Of a DNA stretch of 64,000 nt, positions 23,307-31,862 are shown piece after piece. Origin of the DNA: JALZUV01 sp963837025 (GTDB taxonomy: Bacteria > Pseudomonadota > Alphaproteobacteria > Rickettsiales > JALZUV01). The position numbers and the translations under genes are program-made. The notes under the pieces were generated by a model. The model saw only the letters and a program-made list of their open reading frames with translations. It made no database searches and was not told the origin of the DNA. The DNA lies in the NCBI GenBank assembly GCA_963837025.1, contig CAWILT010000002.1, forward strand, positions 372,001-436,000, in the 5' to 3' direction. The number at the start of each line of letters is the position of its first letter. The first letter of the stretch is position 1.

Positions 23307-25637
23307 ATGGGGCAGATGATGACAGAAATTAAAAAAGCAGCAGTTTTAGGGTCAGGCGTAATGGGAAGCGGCATTGCCGCGCATTTGGCAAGCGCGGGCG
23401 TAGAAGTATTGCTACTCGATATTGTGCCCAAAAGCGGTGGCCGCAACTCGCTAGCTGAAGGCGCGATTGAGAAGCTGAAAAAAGCCAAGCCTGCACTCAT
23501 CACCCACCCCGATAAAATCAAAAACATCACCGCTGGTAACCTTGATGATGATTTAGAAAAACTCCGTGATTGCGATTGGATTATTGAAGTCGTGCTAGAG
23601 CGCCTTGACATCAAACACAGCGTCTATCAAAAAATTGCGCCTTATCGCCGCGCCGATGCGGTGGTATCGTCCAACACCTCTACCATTCCGCTGCATTCAT
23701 TGGTGGAGCCAATGGATGATGCATTCAAACAGCATTTTATGATTACCCACTTTTTCAACCCTGTGCGCTATATGAGCCTGCTGGAAATTGTAATAGGCGA
23801 GCATACGGATGCGAATGCAGTTAAACGCATCAAGCAATTTGCCCATATTCATTTGGGCAAAGGCTATGTGTTCTGCAACGATACGCCCGGCTTCATCGCC
23901 AACCGCATTGGCGTCTATTGGCTAACTTTAGGGTTGCTTAAAGCCATTGAGCTAAATGTTTCGGTTGAAGTGGCCGATGCGGTGATGGGTCGTCCAGTAG
24001 GCATTCCTAAAACAGGCGTATTCGGATTATTCGATTTAATTGGTATCGATTTAATGCCGCTTATCGCCAAAGAACTTAAAGATGCGCTGCCCGCATCGGA
24101 TCCCTTCGTAGTCAATTATGCCGAGCCTGAATTGGTCAAAAATATGATTGCCGATGGCTATACTGGCCGCAAAGGCAAAGGCGGGTTTTATCGTCTAAAT
24201 ACCGAAGGCGGTGGTCGCGTGAAAGAGGCCGTGCAACTGGCAACGGGTGCCTATCAAAAAGAGGTTAAGCCCACGCTAGCCTCAGTCGATGCTGCCCGCA
24301 AAGGCCTTGTGCATTTAATTGAGCATGATGATGAAGGCGGGCAATATGCGCGTGCGGTGCTGCTGCCCATGCTGCATTATTCAGCCACATTATTAGGCGA
24401 GATTGCCAACGACATCCCCGCAATCGACCGCGCCATGCGCTGGGGCTATAACTGGAAGTTCGGCCCCTTCCAACTGATTGAGCAATTAGGCACCGCATGG
24501 TTTGCCAAATGGTGCAGCGAAAATGGCCACGAAATTCCCGCCATTATTCAAGCCGCTGATGGCCGCAAACTTTATGAAGGTGACACCACCCTTGGGCTTG
24601 ATGGAAACTATCATGCGCTAGAAAAGCCTGCAGGTATATTACTGTTATCCGATGCCACACGCGGCAAAAATCCGGTGAAGAAAAACGGCTCAGCACGCTT
24701 ATGGGATATCGGCGATGGCATTTTACAGCTCGAATTTACCAGCAAAATGAACTCAATGGATCCCGATATTCTCACTCTTATGGAGCAATCGGTTGATGTT
24801 GTTAAGGGCGGCTTTAAAGGCCTCGTTATTGGCGGTGGCGAAAGCACAAATTTCTCCGTTGGTGCAAATCTTGGCTTTTTCTTATTCGCTGCTAATACCG
24901 CAAGCTGGAGTTTGCTATCGGACGTGGTGCGCCAAGGCCAGCGTGCGGTGATGGGGTTAAAACATGCACCATTCCCCGTAGTTGGTGCGGCACACGGCTT
25001 TGCCTTTGGCGGCGGGTGTGAAACTTTGCTGCATTGCGATGCCGTGCAAGCCCACATCGAAACCTATAGTGGATTGGTCGAAGTTGGCGTTGGCATCATC
25101 CCCGGTTGGGGCGGCTGTAAAGAAATGCTTTTCCGCTCATTCTACGGCGAGAAAAAAGGCTTCTTTGGCGGTGCCATGCCAGCCACCAAAACTGCCTTTG
25201 AAACCATTGCGCTTGCTAAAGTTTCTGAATCAGCCGAGTTAGCAAAAGATTTAAATATTTTGAACTCCAAATCACGCATCAGCATGAACCGCGATAGATT
25301 GCTGCAAGATGCTAAAAACCTAGCCCTCGAATTGGCGGAAGGTTACACGCCACCCGAAGCCAAAACCATTAAACTCGCAGGCAAATCAGGGCGCATCGCA
25401 CTTGATATGGCAGTGAAAGGCATGGCTGCGATGGGCAAAGTGACTCCGCATGATCAAACCGTAGTCGGCCATTTAGCGCAGGTGCTTACCGGCGGCGATT
25501 TTGATTCCACGCGCGAGCTAACCGAACAAGATATTCTCGATTTAGAACATGAACATTTCATGCAGTTAGTACGCCTAACCCCCACACTAGACCGCATTGA
25601 ATATATGCTCGAAAATAACAAACCCCTGCGGAATTAG
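23307..25637 (+). CDS. fadN: FadN-type 3-hydroxyacyl-CoA dehydrogenase / enoyl-CoA hydratase
   Basis: This bifunctional beta-oxidation enzyme has the dehydrogenase at the N-terminus and the hydratase at the C-terminus, the reverse of FadB. The NAD-binding loop VLGSGVMGSGIAAHL is at residues 13-27. SSNTSTIPLHSL and HFFNPVRYMSLLEI lie near 130-160, with a catalytic histidine in HFFNP. An LGKGYVFCNDTPGFIANRI block follows near 190. The crotonase domain has GESTNFSVGANL near 510 and FAFGGGCETLLHCD near 570. The C-terminus (NNKPLRN) and the 776-residue length match Bacillus FadN, after which I name it. ATGs at 23307, 23316 and 23319 are possible starts. A broken duplicate of its 5' end lies at 22055. 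No thiolase gene follows. Confidence 0.88.
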   Translation: MGQMMTEIKKAAVLGSGVMGSGIAAHLASAGVEVLLLDIVPKSGGRNSLAEGAIEKLKKAKPALITHPDKIKNITAGNLDDDLEKLRDCDWIIEVVLERLDIKHSVYQKIAPYRRADAVVSSNTSTIPLHSLVEPMDDAFKQHFMITHFFNPVRYMSLLEIVIGEHTDANAVKRIKQFAHIHLGKGYVFCNDTPGFIANRIGVYWLTLGLLKAIELNVSVEVADAVMGRPVGIPKTGVFGLFDLIGIDLMPLIAKELKDALPASDPFVVNYAEPELVKNMIADGYTGRKGKGGFYRLNTEGGGRVKEAVQLATGAYQKEVKPTLASVDAARKGLVHLIEHDDEGGQYARAVLLPMLHYSATLLGEIANDIPAIDRAMRWGYNWKFGPFQLIEQLGTAWFAKWCSENGHEIPAIIQAADGRKLYEGDTTLGLDGNYHALEKPAGILLLSDATRGKNPVKKNGSARLWDIGDGILQLEFTSKMNSMDPDILTLMEQSVDVVKGGFKGLVIGGGESTNFSVGANLGFFLFAANTASWSLLSDVVRQGQRAVMGLKHAPFPVVGAAHGFAFGGGCETLLHCDAVQAHIETYSGLVEVGVGIIPGWGGCKEMLFRSFYGEKKGFFGGAMPATKTAFETIALAKVSESAELAKDLNILNSKSRISMNRDRLLQDAKNLALELAEGYTPPEAKTIKLAGKSGRIALDMAVKGMAAMGKVTPHDQTVVGHLAQVLTGGDFDSTRELTEQDILDLEHEHFMQLVRLTPTLDRIEYMLENNKPLRN

Positions 25638-25640
25638 TTA

Positions 25641-26600
25641 ATGCTAGTACAAAAAGACCAATTAAAGATGTTTTTTCTGCCAGTTATTTATGTGCTAGCA
25701 GTTTACGGCATCGTTAGATTTATACTGCAGCAGCCCGAAACAATGTCGATTACATTTCTGAATCTAACACCCTTTTTAGCCGGATTATTAACTGTTTTAT
25801 TGGATAAAAAACCATATCTAAGTTTCTTAGAATTATATCTAAATTCTCTTATTATCGCACTAATTCAATTTCTTGCAATTTGTTTTGTTTTAGGCGTAAT
25901 TTTTGGCGTCGAATCATTTGTATGTATTGTATTGGCTTTACCTATCTATTTAGCGGCAATTTTTATTGGTTGCGCAATAGGTTGCTTAATTCGTAAATAC
26001 TATGTTAAAAAGCCACCATTTTTGAGTATTGGAATCTTACCATTTTTGATTTTGCCTATAGAAACTAATTTTTTAGAAGCTAGAGATGATATTCGTACGG
26101 TTGAATCAGTGAAAATTATTGCCGCACCAGCTGATGTTATTTGGAGCGAAATTATTTCAATGCAATCTATTCATGAAACAGAAGTGCCTTGGAGTTTTGC
26201 GCATAATATAATGCAAATTCCTAAACCAGTCAGTGCTAAGTTAGATGCTGAAAAAGTTGGCGGTGTGCGCATAGTCAATTGGCAAAATGATGTAACTTTT
26301 GATGAAATTATTACGCGATGGGAGCCTAATCGTTTCATGGAATATAAATGGAAATTCTATTCAAAATCTTTTCCAAAAGGAACTGTGGATGATTATCTTG
26401 AAATAGGCGGAAAATATTTAGACATACAGACAGGTGGATACCATTTAAAGCCACTTGGCGAAAATACAACTGAAGTAAGTCTGTTCACAACATATCGCAG
26501 CACTACCCGGTTTAACTTTTATACAGCAGCATGGGCCAGATTTTTAATTGACGATTTCCATAATGCAATATTAACCATTGCACAAGCTAGGGCAACTTAG
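25641..26600 (+). CDS. Membrane protein with C-terminal SRPBCC-like domain
   Basis: The 319-residue protein joins about four hydrophobic helices (residues 10-130: VIYVLAVYGIVRFIL, LNLTPFLAGLLTVLL, IALIQFLAICFVLGVIF, VLALPIYLAAIFIGCAIG) to a domain of about 165 residues. That domain starts VESVKIIAAPADVIWSEI and ends in a long helix (DDFHNAILTIAQAR). The IAAPADVIW opening and terminal helix are characteristic of SRPBCC/polyketide-cyclase folds, which bind hydrophobic ligands. The function is unknown. It starts 3 bp after fadN, so it may be co-transcribed with it. Base composition is AT-rich compared with fadN. Confidence 0.6.
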   Translation: MLVQKDQLKMFFLPVIYVLAVYGIVRFILQQPETMSITFLNLTPFLAGLLTVLLDKKPYLSFLELYLNSLIIALIQFLAICFVLGVIFGVESFVCIVLALPIYLAAIFIGCAIGCLIRKYYVKKPPFLSIGILPFLILPIETNFLEARDDIRTVESVKIIAAPADVIWSEIISMQSIHETEVPWSFAHNIMQIPKPVSAKLDAEKVGGVRIVNWQNDVTFDEIITRWEPNRFMEYKWKFYSKSFPKGTVDDYLEIGGKYLDIQTGGYHLKPLGENTTEVSLFTTYRSTTRFNFYTAAWARFLIDDFHNAILTIAQARAT

Positions 26601-26656
26601 GTAAAAGCATAGGCCAACAAATCCCTACGGAACTATACGAAGAAAGTAGAATTATT

Positions 26657-27223
26657 ATGGAAGTTGTATTTGGACTAATCGCTATATTAATAGCGCTACT
26701 TTTTTTCGTCATTATTTTTATTTATCCCATCATTATGATTATTCGGGTAGCCATAACGCCAAACGTAAGCGGCAAAATTTTCTGGCTATTGATCATGCTG
26801 TTTTTTTGGCTAATACCTAGCCTTGTGTATGGCGTGTTCTTCGATACTGATAGAAAATGGCGCATCATTTCAATGATTGCTTCTTTTTTCGCAATTTTAT
26901 TCACCGGTGCACTTTTATACGGAATATCATTTTCGTTCAATGAAGCGACCAAAAGCTATAACGAAATTGAGCAGAATCTTAGAGCTCAAAAATATAAAGG
27001 TGACCGTGAAGCCCTTAACAATTTCTATTCAGATGTGAATGCTTTATCAGCTGAAACCGCTAGTTTGGGATGGTCTGATATTAATACGTTGCGCATAAAC
27101 TTTGCATTCGTCAGTGAGTTTTATGATCTTTATAATGATGATAATTACCTATCCAATCAAGATTATGAAAGTTGGAATGCCCTTTATCAAAGCCGTGAAA
27201 AATTAGATCCGGAACGTATGTAG
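26657..27223 (+). CDS. Small membrane protein, unknown function
   Basis: I do not recognise the family. The 188 residues start with three strongly hydrophobic helices (residues about 5-30, 43-60 and 70-95), joined by short loops with DTDRKWR between helices 2 and 3. They end in a soluble, acidic and aromatic domain of about 85 residues. The three-helix part resembles short PLDc_N-like or cardiolipin-synthase N-terminal segments, but no catalytic domain follows. It begins 57 bp after the SRPBCC-like gene and lies in the same AT-rich stretch. Confidence 0.55.
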   Translation: MEVVFGLIAILIALLFFVIIFIYPIIMIIRVAITPNVSGKIFWLLIMLFFWLIPSLVYGVFFDTDRKWRIISMIASFFAILFTGALLYGISFSFNEATKSYNEIEQNLRAQKYKGDREALNNFYSDVNALSAETASLGWSDINTLRINFAFVSEFYDLYNDDNYLSNQDYESWNALYQSREKLDPERM

Positions 27224-27285
27224 GCATAATCTTCATCATTTCGTCATTATTTGCCGTTATAATTTTGATGAAAGGAAATGTGGTT

Positions 27286-27630
27286 GTGAGTGAATTAAAG
27301 TTTTTTAAAGCACTAGAGCGTGTCGCGCTGATGACGTTTGAACCCTTCAACCAACATGAAGTGTTTATAGGCTATGGTAATGAAAAGCCCATCTCACTCG
27401 ATGATCGAAACGCATTAGAATATGTATGTGATATGCTAGATATACCTTACGACAAACCCGATTTTACGGAAGATTATAGCGTACATAGCGAGGGCTATTT
27501 TGAGCTTAAAAGGCAGCTACACGAAAAAAAATTAATCCAAGCGCACCCACCTGATGAAATTAAATGGGGCGATATCATTATCAACCAAATGCTTATGGAG
27601 TGCGATATTGCACCCATACGTAGAAAATAA
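27286..27630 (+). CDS. Hypothetical cytoplasmic protein
   Basis: The protein is unrecognised, about 114 residues, acidic and soluble, with blocks such as NEKPISLDDRNALEYVCDML and a C-terminal LMECDIAPIRRK. I set the start at GTG 27286 because AAAGGA lies about 9 bases upstream; in-frame TTG 27265, ATG 27268 and GTG 27280 are too close to or upstream of that site. It is followed by the convergent fliK stop 13 bp later, with no clear terminator between. Nothing ties it to flagella beyond position. Confidence 0.5.
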   Translation: MSELKFFKALERVALMTFEPFNQHEVFIGYGNEKPISLDDRNALEYVCDMLDIPYDKPDFTEDYSVHSEGYFELKRQLHEKKLIQAHPPDEIKWGDIIINQMLMECDIAPIRRK

Positions 27631-27643
27631 TGTTTCCTAAACT

Positions 27644-30034
27644 TTAGGCCATTACATCCGGTGCATCTGATAATATCTGCTGCATGGGCAGCACGGGAAA
27701 CGGTGTGGCTACCTGAAAACTAATGCCACCTTTTAAACCCGTTAACTCTGCTGAGCCGGCATAAATATCGCGAATATTTTGTCGGTCAAATTCGTTTAGC
27801 GCGTTTTGAGAGCGGATGATCAAATCAAAACTGGTTAAATCAGCGCGTTTGCGAATGAGTCCATCAAACTGCATGGGGCCTAAATTGCTCAAACTCACTT
27901 CCATAATAAAGCGGGTTCCGCCCGCTTCGCCATCAGCGGTGTTTGCGGATTCTTTCTTTAAAAAGAAGCCTGCTTGCTGCCATTTCTCGCCATCAAAAAC
28001 GGGCACAAATGCGGCCTGCCAATTGGGGCTTGGCGAATCGGTGAAAAACTGGCGTATGGTTGAAATTTCAGATGATAGTTTGCGCACCAAATCGCCACGC
28101 TGGTTTTGCTCAAGCAATTTAACCGCATCTTCGCCTAGCCATTGTTTGATATCATTACCGCGCATCGCTGCAAAAAAGAACAGCATGGTGCTAGCCATTT
28201 TTGCCCCGGGTTTAGGAATAACCGTATCTAGAATTTGCGCAGCGAGCGCAGGTTGCGCTTGTGCAATAATTTGCACCGCTTCTTGCAAACTGCGCCAATT
28301 CATCGAAAGTTCTGAAATGCTGGCGGGTAAGGCTTGTGCAATTTGTCCAAAGTTATTGGCCATATTGGGCGGTGGCAAAATAGACGATAAGGTCAGTGAA
28401 AACTGCGTACCTATGGGGAAGTTAGTTGAGCGTGCAGCACCCGGCAAATCAACCTTTAATGTACCCATAACGGTCTTAATAACTGTTTCACCTGAAGGCT
28501 CATGTCCAATCACCACCGCTGCAATCTGTCCGTTTGCTAGCGCGGCATTTGCACTAAATGGTGCAGGGGGTATTGGCGCATTCGAATTGACTGTAGCATT
28601 AGGTTGTGACGTCACTTGTGGAGTTGATGTTGTAGCGCCACTTAAAGGACTTGCCATAGGTTGCGTTTGAGATGTTGCGGCGCTTGCAGATGCAGGAGTA
28701 CTTGCAGAACTTGCTGCGGCAAGCGTTGCGCCCGTGCTGGTAGCCGTTTGTGTTGTTACATTAGAAATTGCAGCGGCGCTTGACGCTGCAGAATTTACTG
28801 ATGTTGTCGTCGCGCTGCTAGGTGTGGCTGTATTAAGAATTGATGTGGGTAGTGTGCTCAGTGATGTTGGAGTGGGTGCAGTACGTATTGCTTGTACTAC
28901 CGCAGCATCGAAAGTGGCGGGTGTTGGGGTATTTACCGCGGGCGTAGTAGCAGATGGAAGTGCAGTATTTGCTATGGGTGGAATCGGCGTTGTGATTACA
29001 CCGGTTGAGGTTGAAGCATTTGCAGTTGCAGTAGGTTGAGCAATAGCGGCGGTGGCGGGCGTGGCCGTTGCATTTGCAACCATAGCGGCCGTTGTGGTGG
29101 GGGTCATATTCGCTAAGGTAGGCGATGCGCTACTGACTAAAGGCGCGCTAGGGGGTGCAGCATTCGGTGCCGCTATTGTTGATGGTGACAATGATATTGA
29201 GGGGGTTATTGATATTGGGGTGGTATTCACATTCACAGCTGGCGAAGGTGTTGCATTAAGTGTTGCAGCGGCAGCTGCAGGAAGTGCCGTGCTGGATGGT
29301 GCAGCAGCTATATTAGGTGCTTGAGGTGCTGGTGCAGCATTGGATAACGGGGTAGTTATATTTGCATTCGGCACAGATGCAGAATTTGCCGTAGCACTGC
29401 TATTGGGCAACTGAATCGACTGCGGATCTAATTTCAATATAAAGGTAGCGCCCGCTTCTATACGCGCAGAAGGGATGGAAACCGAAGGGGGTAGTTGCTG
29501 CAAAATTTGCGGCAAATCAGCTGATCGCGTTAGCAACGTGCTCTTAAGTGTAAAAGCGTCTGGTGGCAACGGATTCGATAGCACGGCAGGCGCGGCAGCA
29601 TTACCCGTGAGCGGCAATGCCGCACGTGCTTGCACGGGGACAGAGCTATTTTTACCGGTTTGCACAATATCATTTACGTGAATATCCTTGCCGCGTGCGT
29701 TGGTGGCATGTTCGGTATATTCTTGCGGGCTTTGGCCATTAACTGATAAAATACGCGCCCGCACCCCATCATTTGAAGTAGTTAAACGCAAAGCTAATTC
29801 GCTGCCTAGTTTTATGGGAATATCGGTTTGTAATGCTACATTACCTTTAGGAGTGGAAAGCACAGCATTGCCGCGCCCATCGAGTTGGGTAATTTCGCCT
29901 TTTAACACAGTGCCGCCGGGGAGCGCTAAAATACCAGCGGGTACTTGCGTAGCACTGCCCGCATTAGGGCTGCTGGCCACGCCTTTGAGCAATGCCGATC
30001 CGGAACCTATCGTTGTGCTGGAAAGCGTAGGCAA
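27644..30034 (-). CDS. fliK: Flagellar hook-length control protein FliK-like
   Basis: FliK is a secreted ruler that measures hook length and switches the export gate. The 796 residues consist of a short ordered N-terminus, a long low-complexity Ala/Thr/Pro/Ser segment (about 140-490), and a C-terminal domain containing MQFDGLIRKRADLTSFDLII and a GSAELTGLKGGISFQV ending, which fits the Flg_hook export-switch domain. The start is TTG 30034, supported by GAGGAG 7 bases upstream. It is longer than most FliK proteins. It is the last gene of the flagellar run, 11 bp behind flhG. The identification rests on composition, C-terminal pattern and context. Confidence 0.7.
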   Translation of the reverse strand: MPTLSSTTIGSGSALLKGVASSPNAGSATQVPAGILALPGGTVLKGEITQLDGRGNAVLSTPKGNVALQTDIPIKLGSELALRLTTSNDGVRARILSVNGQSPQEYTEHATNARGKDIHVNDIVQTGKNSSVPVQARAALPLTGNAAAPAVLSNPLPPDAFTLKSTLLTRSADLPQILQQLPPSVSIPSARIEAGATFILKLDPQSIQLPNSSATANSASVPNANITTPLSNAAPAPQAPNIAAAPSSTALPAAAAATLNATPSPAVNVNTTPISITPSISLSPSTIAAPNAAPPSAPLVSSASPTLANMTPTTTAAMVANATATPATAAIAQPTATANASTSTGVITTPIPPIANTALPSATTPAVNTPTPATFDAAVVQAIRTAPTPTSLSTLPTSILNTATPSSATTTSVNSAASSAAAISNVTTQTATSTGATLAAASSASTPASASAATSQTQPMASPLSGATTSTPQVTSQPNATVNSNAPIPPAPFSANAALANGQIAAVVIGHEPSGETVIKTVMGTLKVDLPGAARSTNFPIGTQFSLTLSSILPPPNMANNFGQIAQALPASISELSMNWRSLQEAVQIIAQAQPALAAQILDTVIPKPGAKMASTMLFFFAAMRGNDIKQWLGEDAVKLLEQNQRGDLVRKLSSEISTIRQFFTDSPSPNWQAAFVPVFDGEKWQQAGFFLKKESANTADGEAGGTRFIMEVSLSNLGPMQFDGLIRKRADLTSFDLIIRSQNALNEFDRQNIRDIYAGSAELTGLKGGISFQVATPFPVLPMQQILSDAPDVMA

Positions 30035-30045
30035 AGGCTATCTCC

Positions 30046-30825
30046 TCATGCGTTTTGCAGTTGCGACTGGGTCTGCATTAATTTCACCGCAATGGCCGCG
30101 GCATCAGTTGCTGCTGTGCTTTGAGGCGATTTTTTCAGCATAGGTGATTGGCTGCGAATCGCTTCGCGCACTTTATTATCTTTACGAATAATCCCCAATA
30201 ATTTAGGTTCGTAATTTAAAAAACTGGTGCAGGCTTTGCTGATGGTAGCAAAGATTTTTTCGCCTTCTTTTTGCGTTGATGCTTGGTTAACAACCACATG
30301 AATATCGGGCGATTGATTCGACTGTAGGCAAAGTTTAATAAACGCATAAGCATCGGTGAGCGAGGTAGGCTCATCGGTTAAAACAATAATCACCCTATCG
30401 GCTAAATCAGCTAAATAGCGCACATTTTTTTCAATGCCTGCGCCTAAATCCATAATCACAAAATCATAATCTTCCGAAATTTCATTTAGCTGTGTGTTGA
30501 GGGTGTCGAGTGCATTATCGCCAAGGCTGGCCATATCACCTGAGCCTGACCGCCCGGGAATAATATCAAAACCACCCAGCTCATACGGATAAGCAATATC
30601 GCGCAGATGTTTGCCCTTGGTGAAAATATCGCTCAAATCCTGTGGCGGGGCGATGCCTAATTGCACATCAATATTAGCTAAACCCACATCACCATCTAGC
30701 AAGCAGGCGCGGCGGCCAGCACGTGCAAATAAATGCGTGAGGGTAATGCTCAACCATGTTTTGCCCACGCCGCCTTTGCCCGAAGCAATGGCCATAATAT
30801 TTTTCTTTTTTCTCGTCTTTTCCAT
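30046..30825 (-). CDS. flhG: FlhG/YlxH-type MinD-like ATPase
   Basis: This ParA/MinD-family ATPase controls flagellar number and placement with FlhF. The deviant Walker A is ASGKGGVGKTWLSI near residue 14, DGDVGLANIDVQLGI follows near 44, and YDFVIMDLGAGIE near 118 is the Walker B region. The C-terminal part contains the helix that in relatives contacts membrane. At 259 residues it is normal for FlhG. It is 23 bp after flhF, which with the sequence distinguishes it from MinD. The Lys/Arg-rich N-terminus (MEKTRKKKN) lacks the DQAxxLR motif that binds FlhF in Gammaproteobacteria. Confidence 0.85.
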   Translation of the reverse strand: MEKTRKKKNIMAIASGKGGVGKTWLSITLTHLFARAGRRACLLDGDVGLANIDVQLGIAPPQDLSDIFTKGKHLRDIAYPYELGGFDIIPGRSGSGDMASLGDNALDTLNTQLNEISEDYDFVIMDLGAGIEKNVRYLADLADRVIIVLTDEPTSLTDAYAFIKLCLQSNQSPDIHVVVNQASTQKEGEKIFATISKACTSFLNYEPKLLGIIRKDNKVREAIRSQSPMLKKSPQSTAATDAAAIAVKLMQTQSQLQNA

Positions 30826-30848
30826 AAAACTCTCTTTTCACTAATACT

Positions 30849-31862
30849 CTATTTATTCGATGTGCGATAACTCATTAATAGTTGGCTTAGCGTTTTGGTG
30901 CCTAACGGCCCGTATTCACCCACCACCCGATCAGAACTGCTATAATTACAAAAGGCATAATTGCCCGTGTAAGCCGCGCTTAATGCTCCGCCAAATCGGC
31001 GCGATATATCGCAGCGCGTCAGCAATAATCGCTTAACACCGGTTACACCAAAGGCTTTGCCAATGTCGGCGGCTTCCGCCGCGTCGCCGCCAGCGGGCAG
31101 GGTTAAAACCGGCTCCACATTTGGCATGTTTAAGAATGGTCGTAGTTCTTTTAAATCCTGTACCTGATAGGGATTGCATCCAAAACTGTCGATTAACACA
31201 ATCTGTTCAGGCGGTTGTTCCGCTAAAATTTCGCTTAAATCCTCAGGCGTTTCGGCCACTTCTAAATTTAAATTTAAAATGTCAGTAAAGGCTCTAAATT
31301 GTTCAATTCCACCTGCCCGTTTTGTGTCAAAACTAATCGGCGTTATCGGCAATTTTTCCATTGTTAATTGTGCCGCAATTTTTGCAAGCGTGGTGGTTTT
31401 CCCCGCACCCGTTGGCCCCACCAACATAAGGCGGAATCCTGCACGCGCCACAGGCAACGGCAAGAACTTAAAATGCGCTTCAAGTGTTTTGGCTAGCAAA
31501 ATACCAAGCGCCTCGTCACCGCCTTGCGGTTCAAAATCGAGCATTTTGGCGGTGGTAATTAATTCCTCTTGCATCTCTTCAGGAATAGAATGAAACACCA
31601 TCACTTTTTGCAAAGCCGTTAAAATAGAATGGTTGCGCACCAGCGCCGCATCAGGCGCAGGCGATCCTTGATTGGCTGCTTTTTGCGCAGGTGCTTCTTG
31701 CACTATCTTAATTTCATCTTGGTCAATCGCGGCGGTCACGGCAACACGTTTGCTGCGGTCATCGCGCGTGGTTGAAATAATGACGGCCGAATCGCCTAAT
31801 TCATCACGAATTTGCTTCATCGCTGATTGCATATCGGATGCGTGAAAAGTGCGTAATCTCAT
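30849..31862 (-). CDS. flhF: Flagellar SRP-like GTPase FlhF
   Basis: FlhF is an SRP-family GTPase that marks the site of flagellar assembly. The N-terminal motif MRLRTFHASDMQSAMKQIRD is the conserved FlhF start. After a short B/N region the G domain holds LVGPTGAGKTTTLAKIA near residue 145 and SFDTKRAGGIEQFRAF near 180. IVLIDSFGCNP near 228 occupies the place of the DTAGR motif, where Gly-Cys replaces Ala-Gly, a visible departure. The 337-residue length is short but within range. Its ATG overlaps the flhA stop (ATGA), indicating coupling. Confidence 0.88.
   Translation of the reverse strand: MRLRTFHASDMQSAMKQIRDELGDSAVIISTTRDDRSKRVAVTAAIDQDEIKIVQEAPAQKAANQGSPAPDAALVRNHSILTALQKVMVFHSIPEEMQEELITTAKMLDFEPQGGDEALGILLAKTLEAHFKFLPLPVARAGFRLMLVGPTGAGKTTTLAKIAAQLTMEKLPITPISFDTKRAGGIEQFRAFTDILNLNLEVAETPEDLSEILAEQPPEQIVLIDSFGCNPYQVQDLKELRPFLNMPNVEPVLTLPAGGDAAEAADIGKAFGVTGVKRLLLTRCDISRRFGGALSAAYTGNYAFCNYSSSDRVVGEYGPLGTKTLSQLLMSYRTSNK

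Noticed and set aside
27816..29324. Long plus-strand open frames opposite fliK
   Set aside because: They mirror the Ala/Thr/Pro low-complexity codons of fliK on the other strand, have no family resemblance and no start signals.
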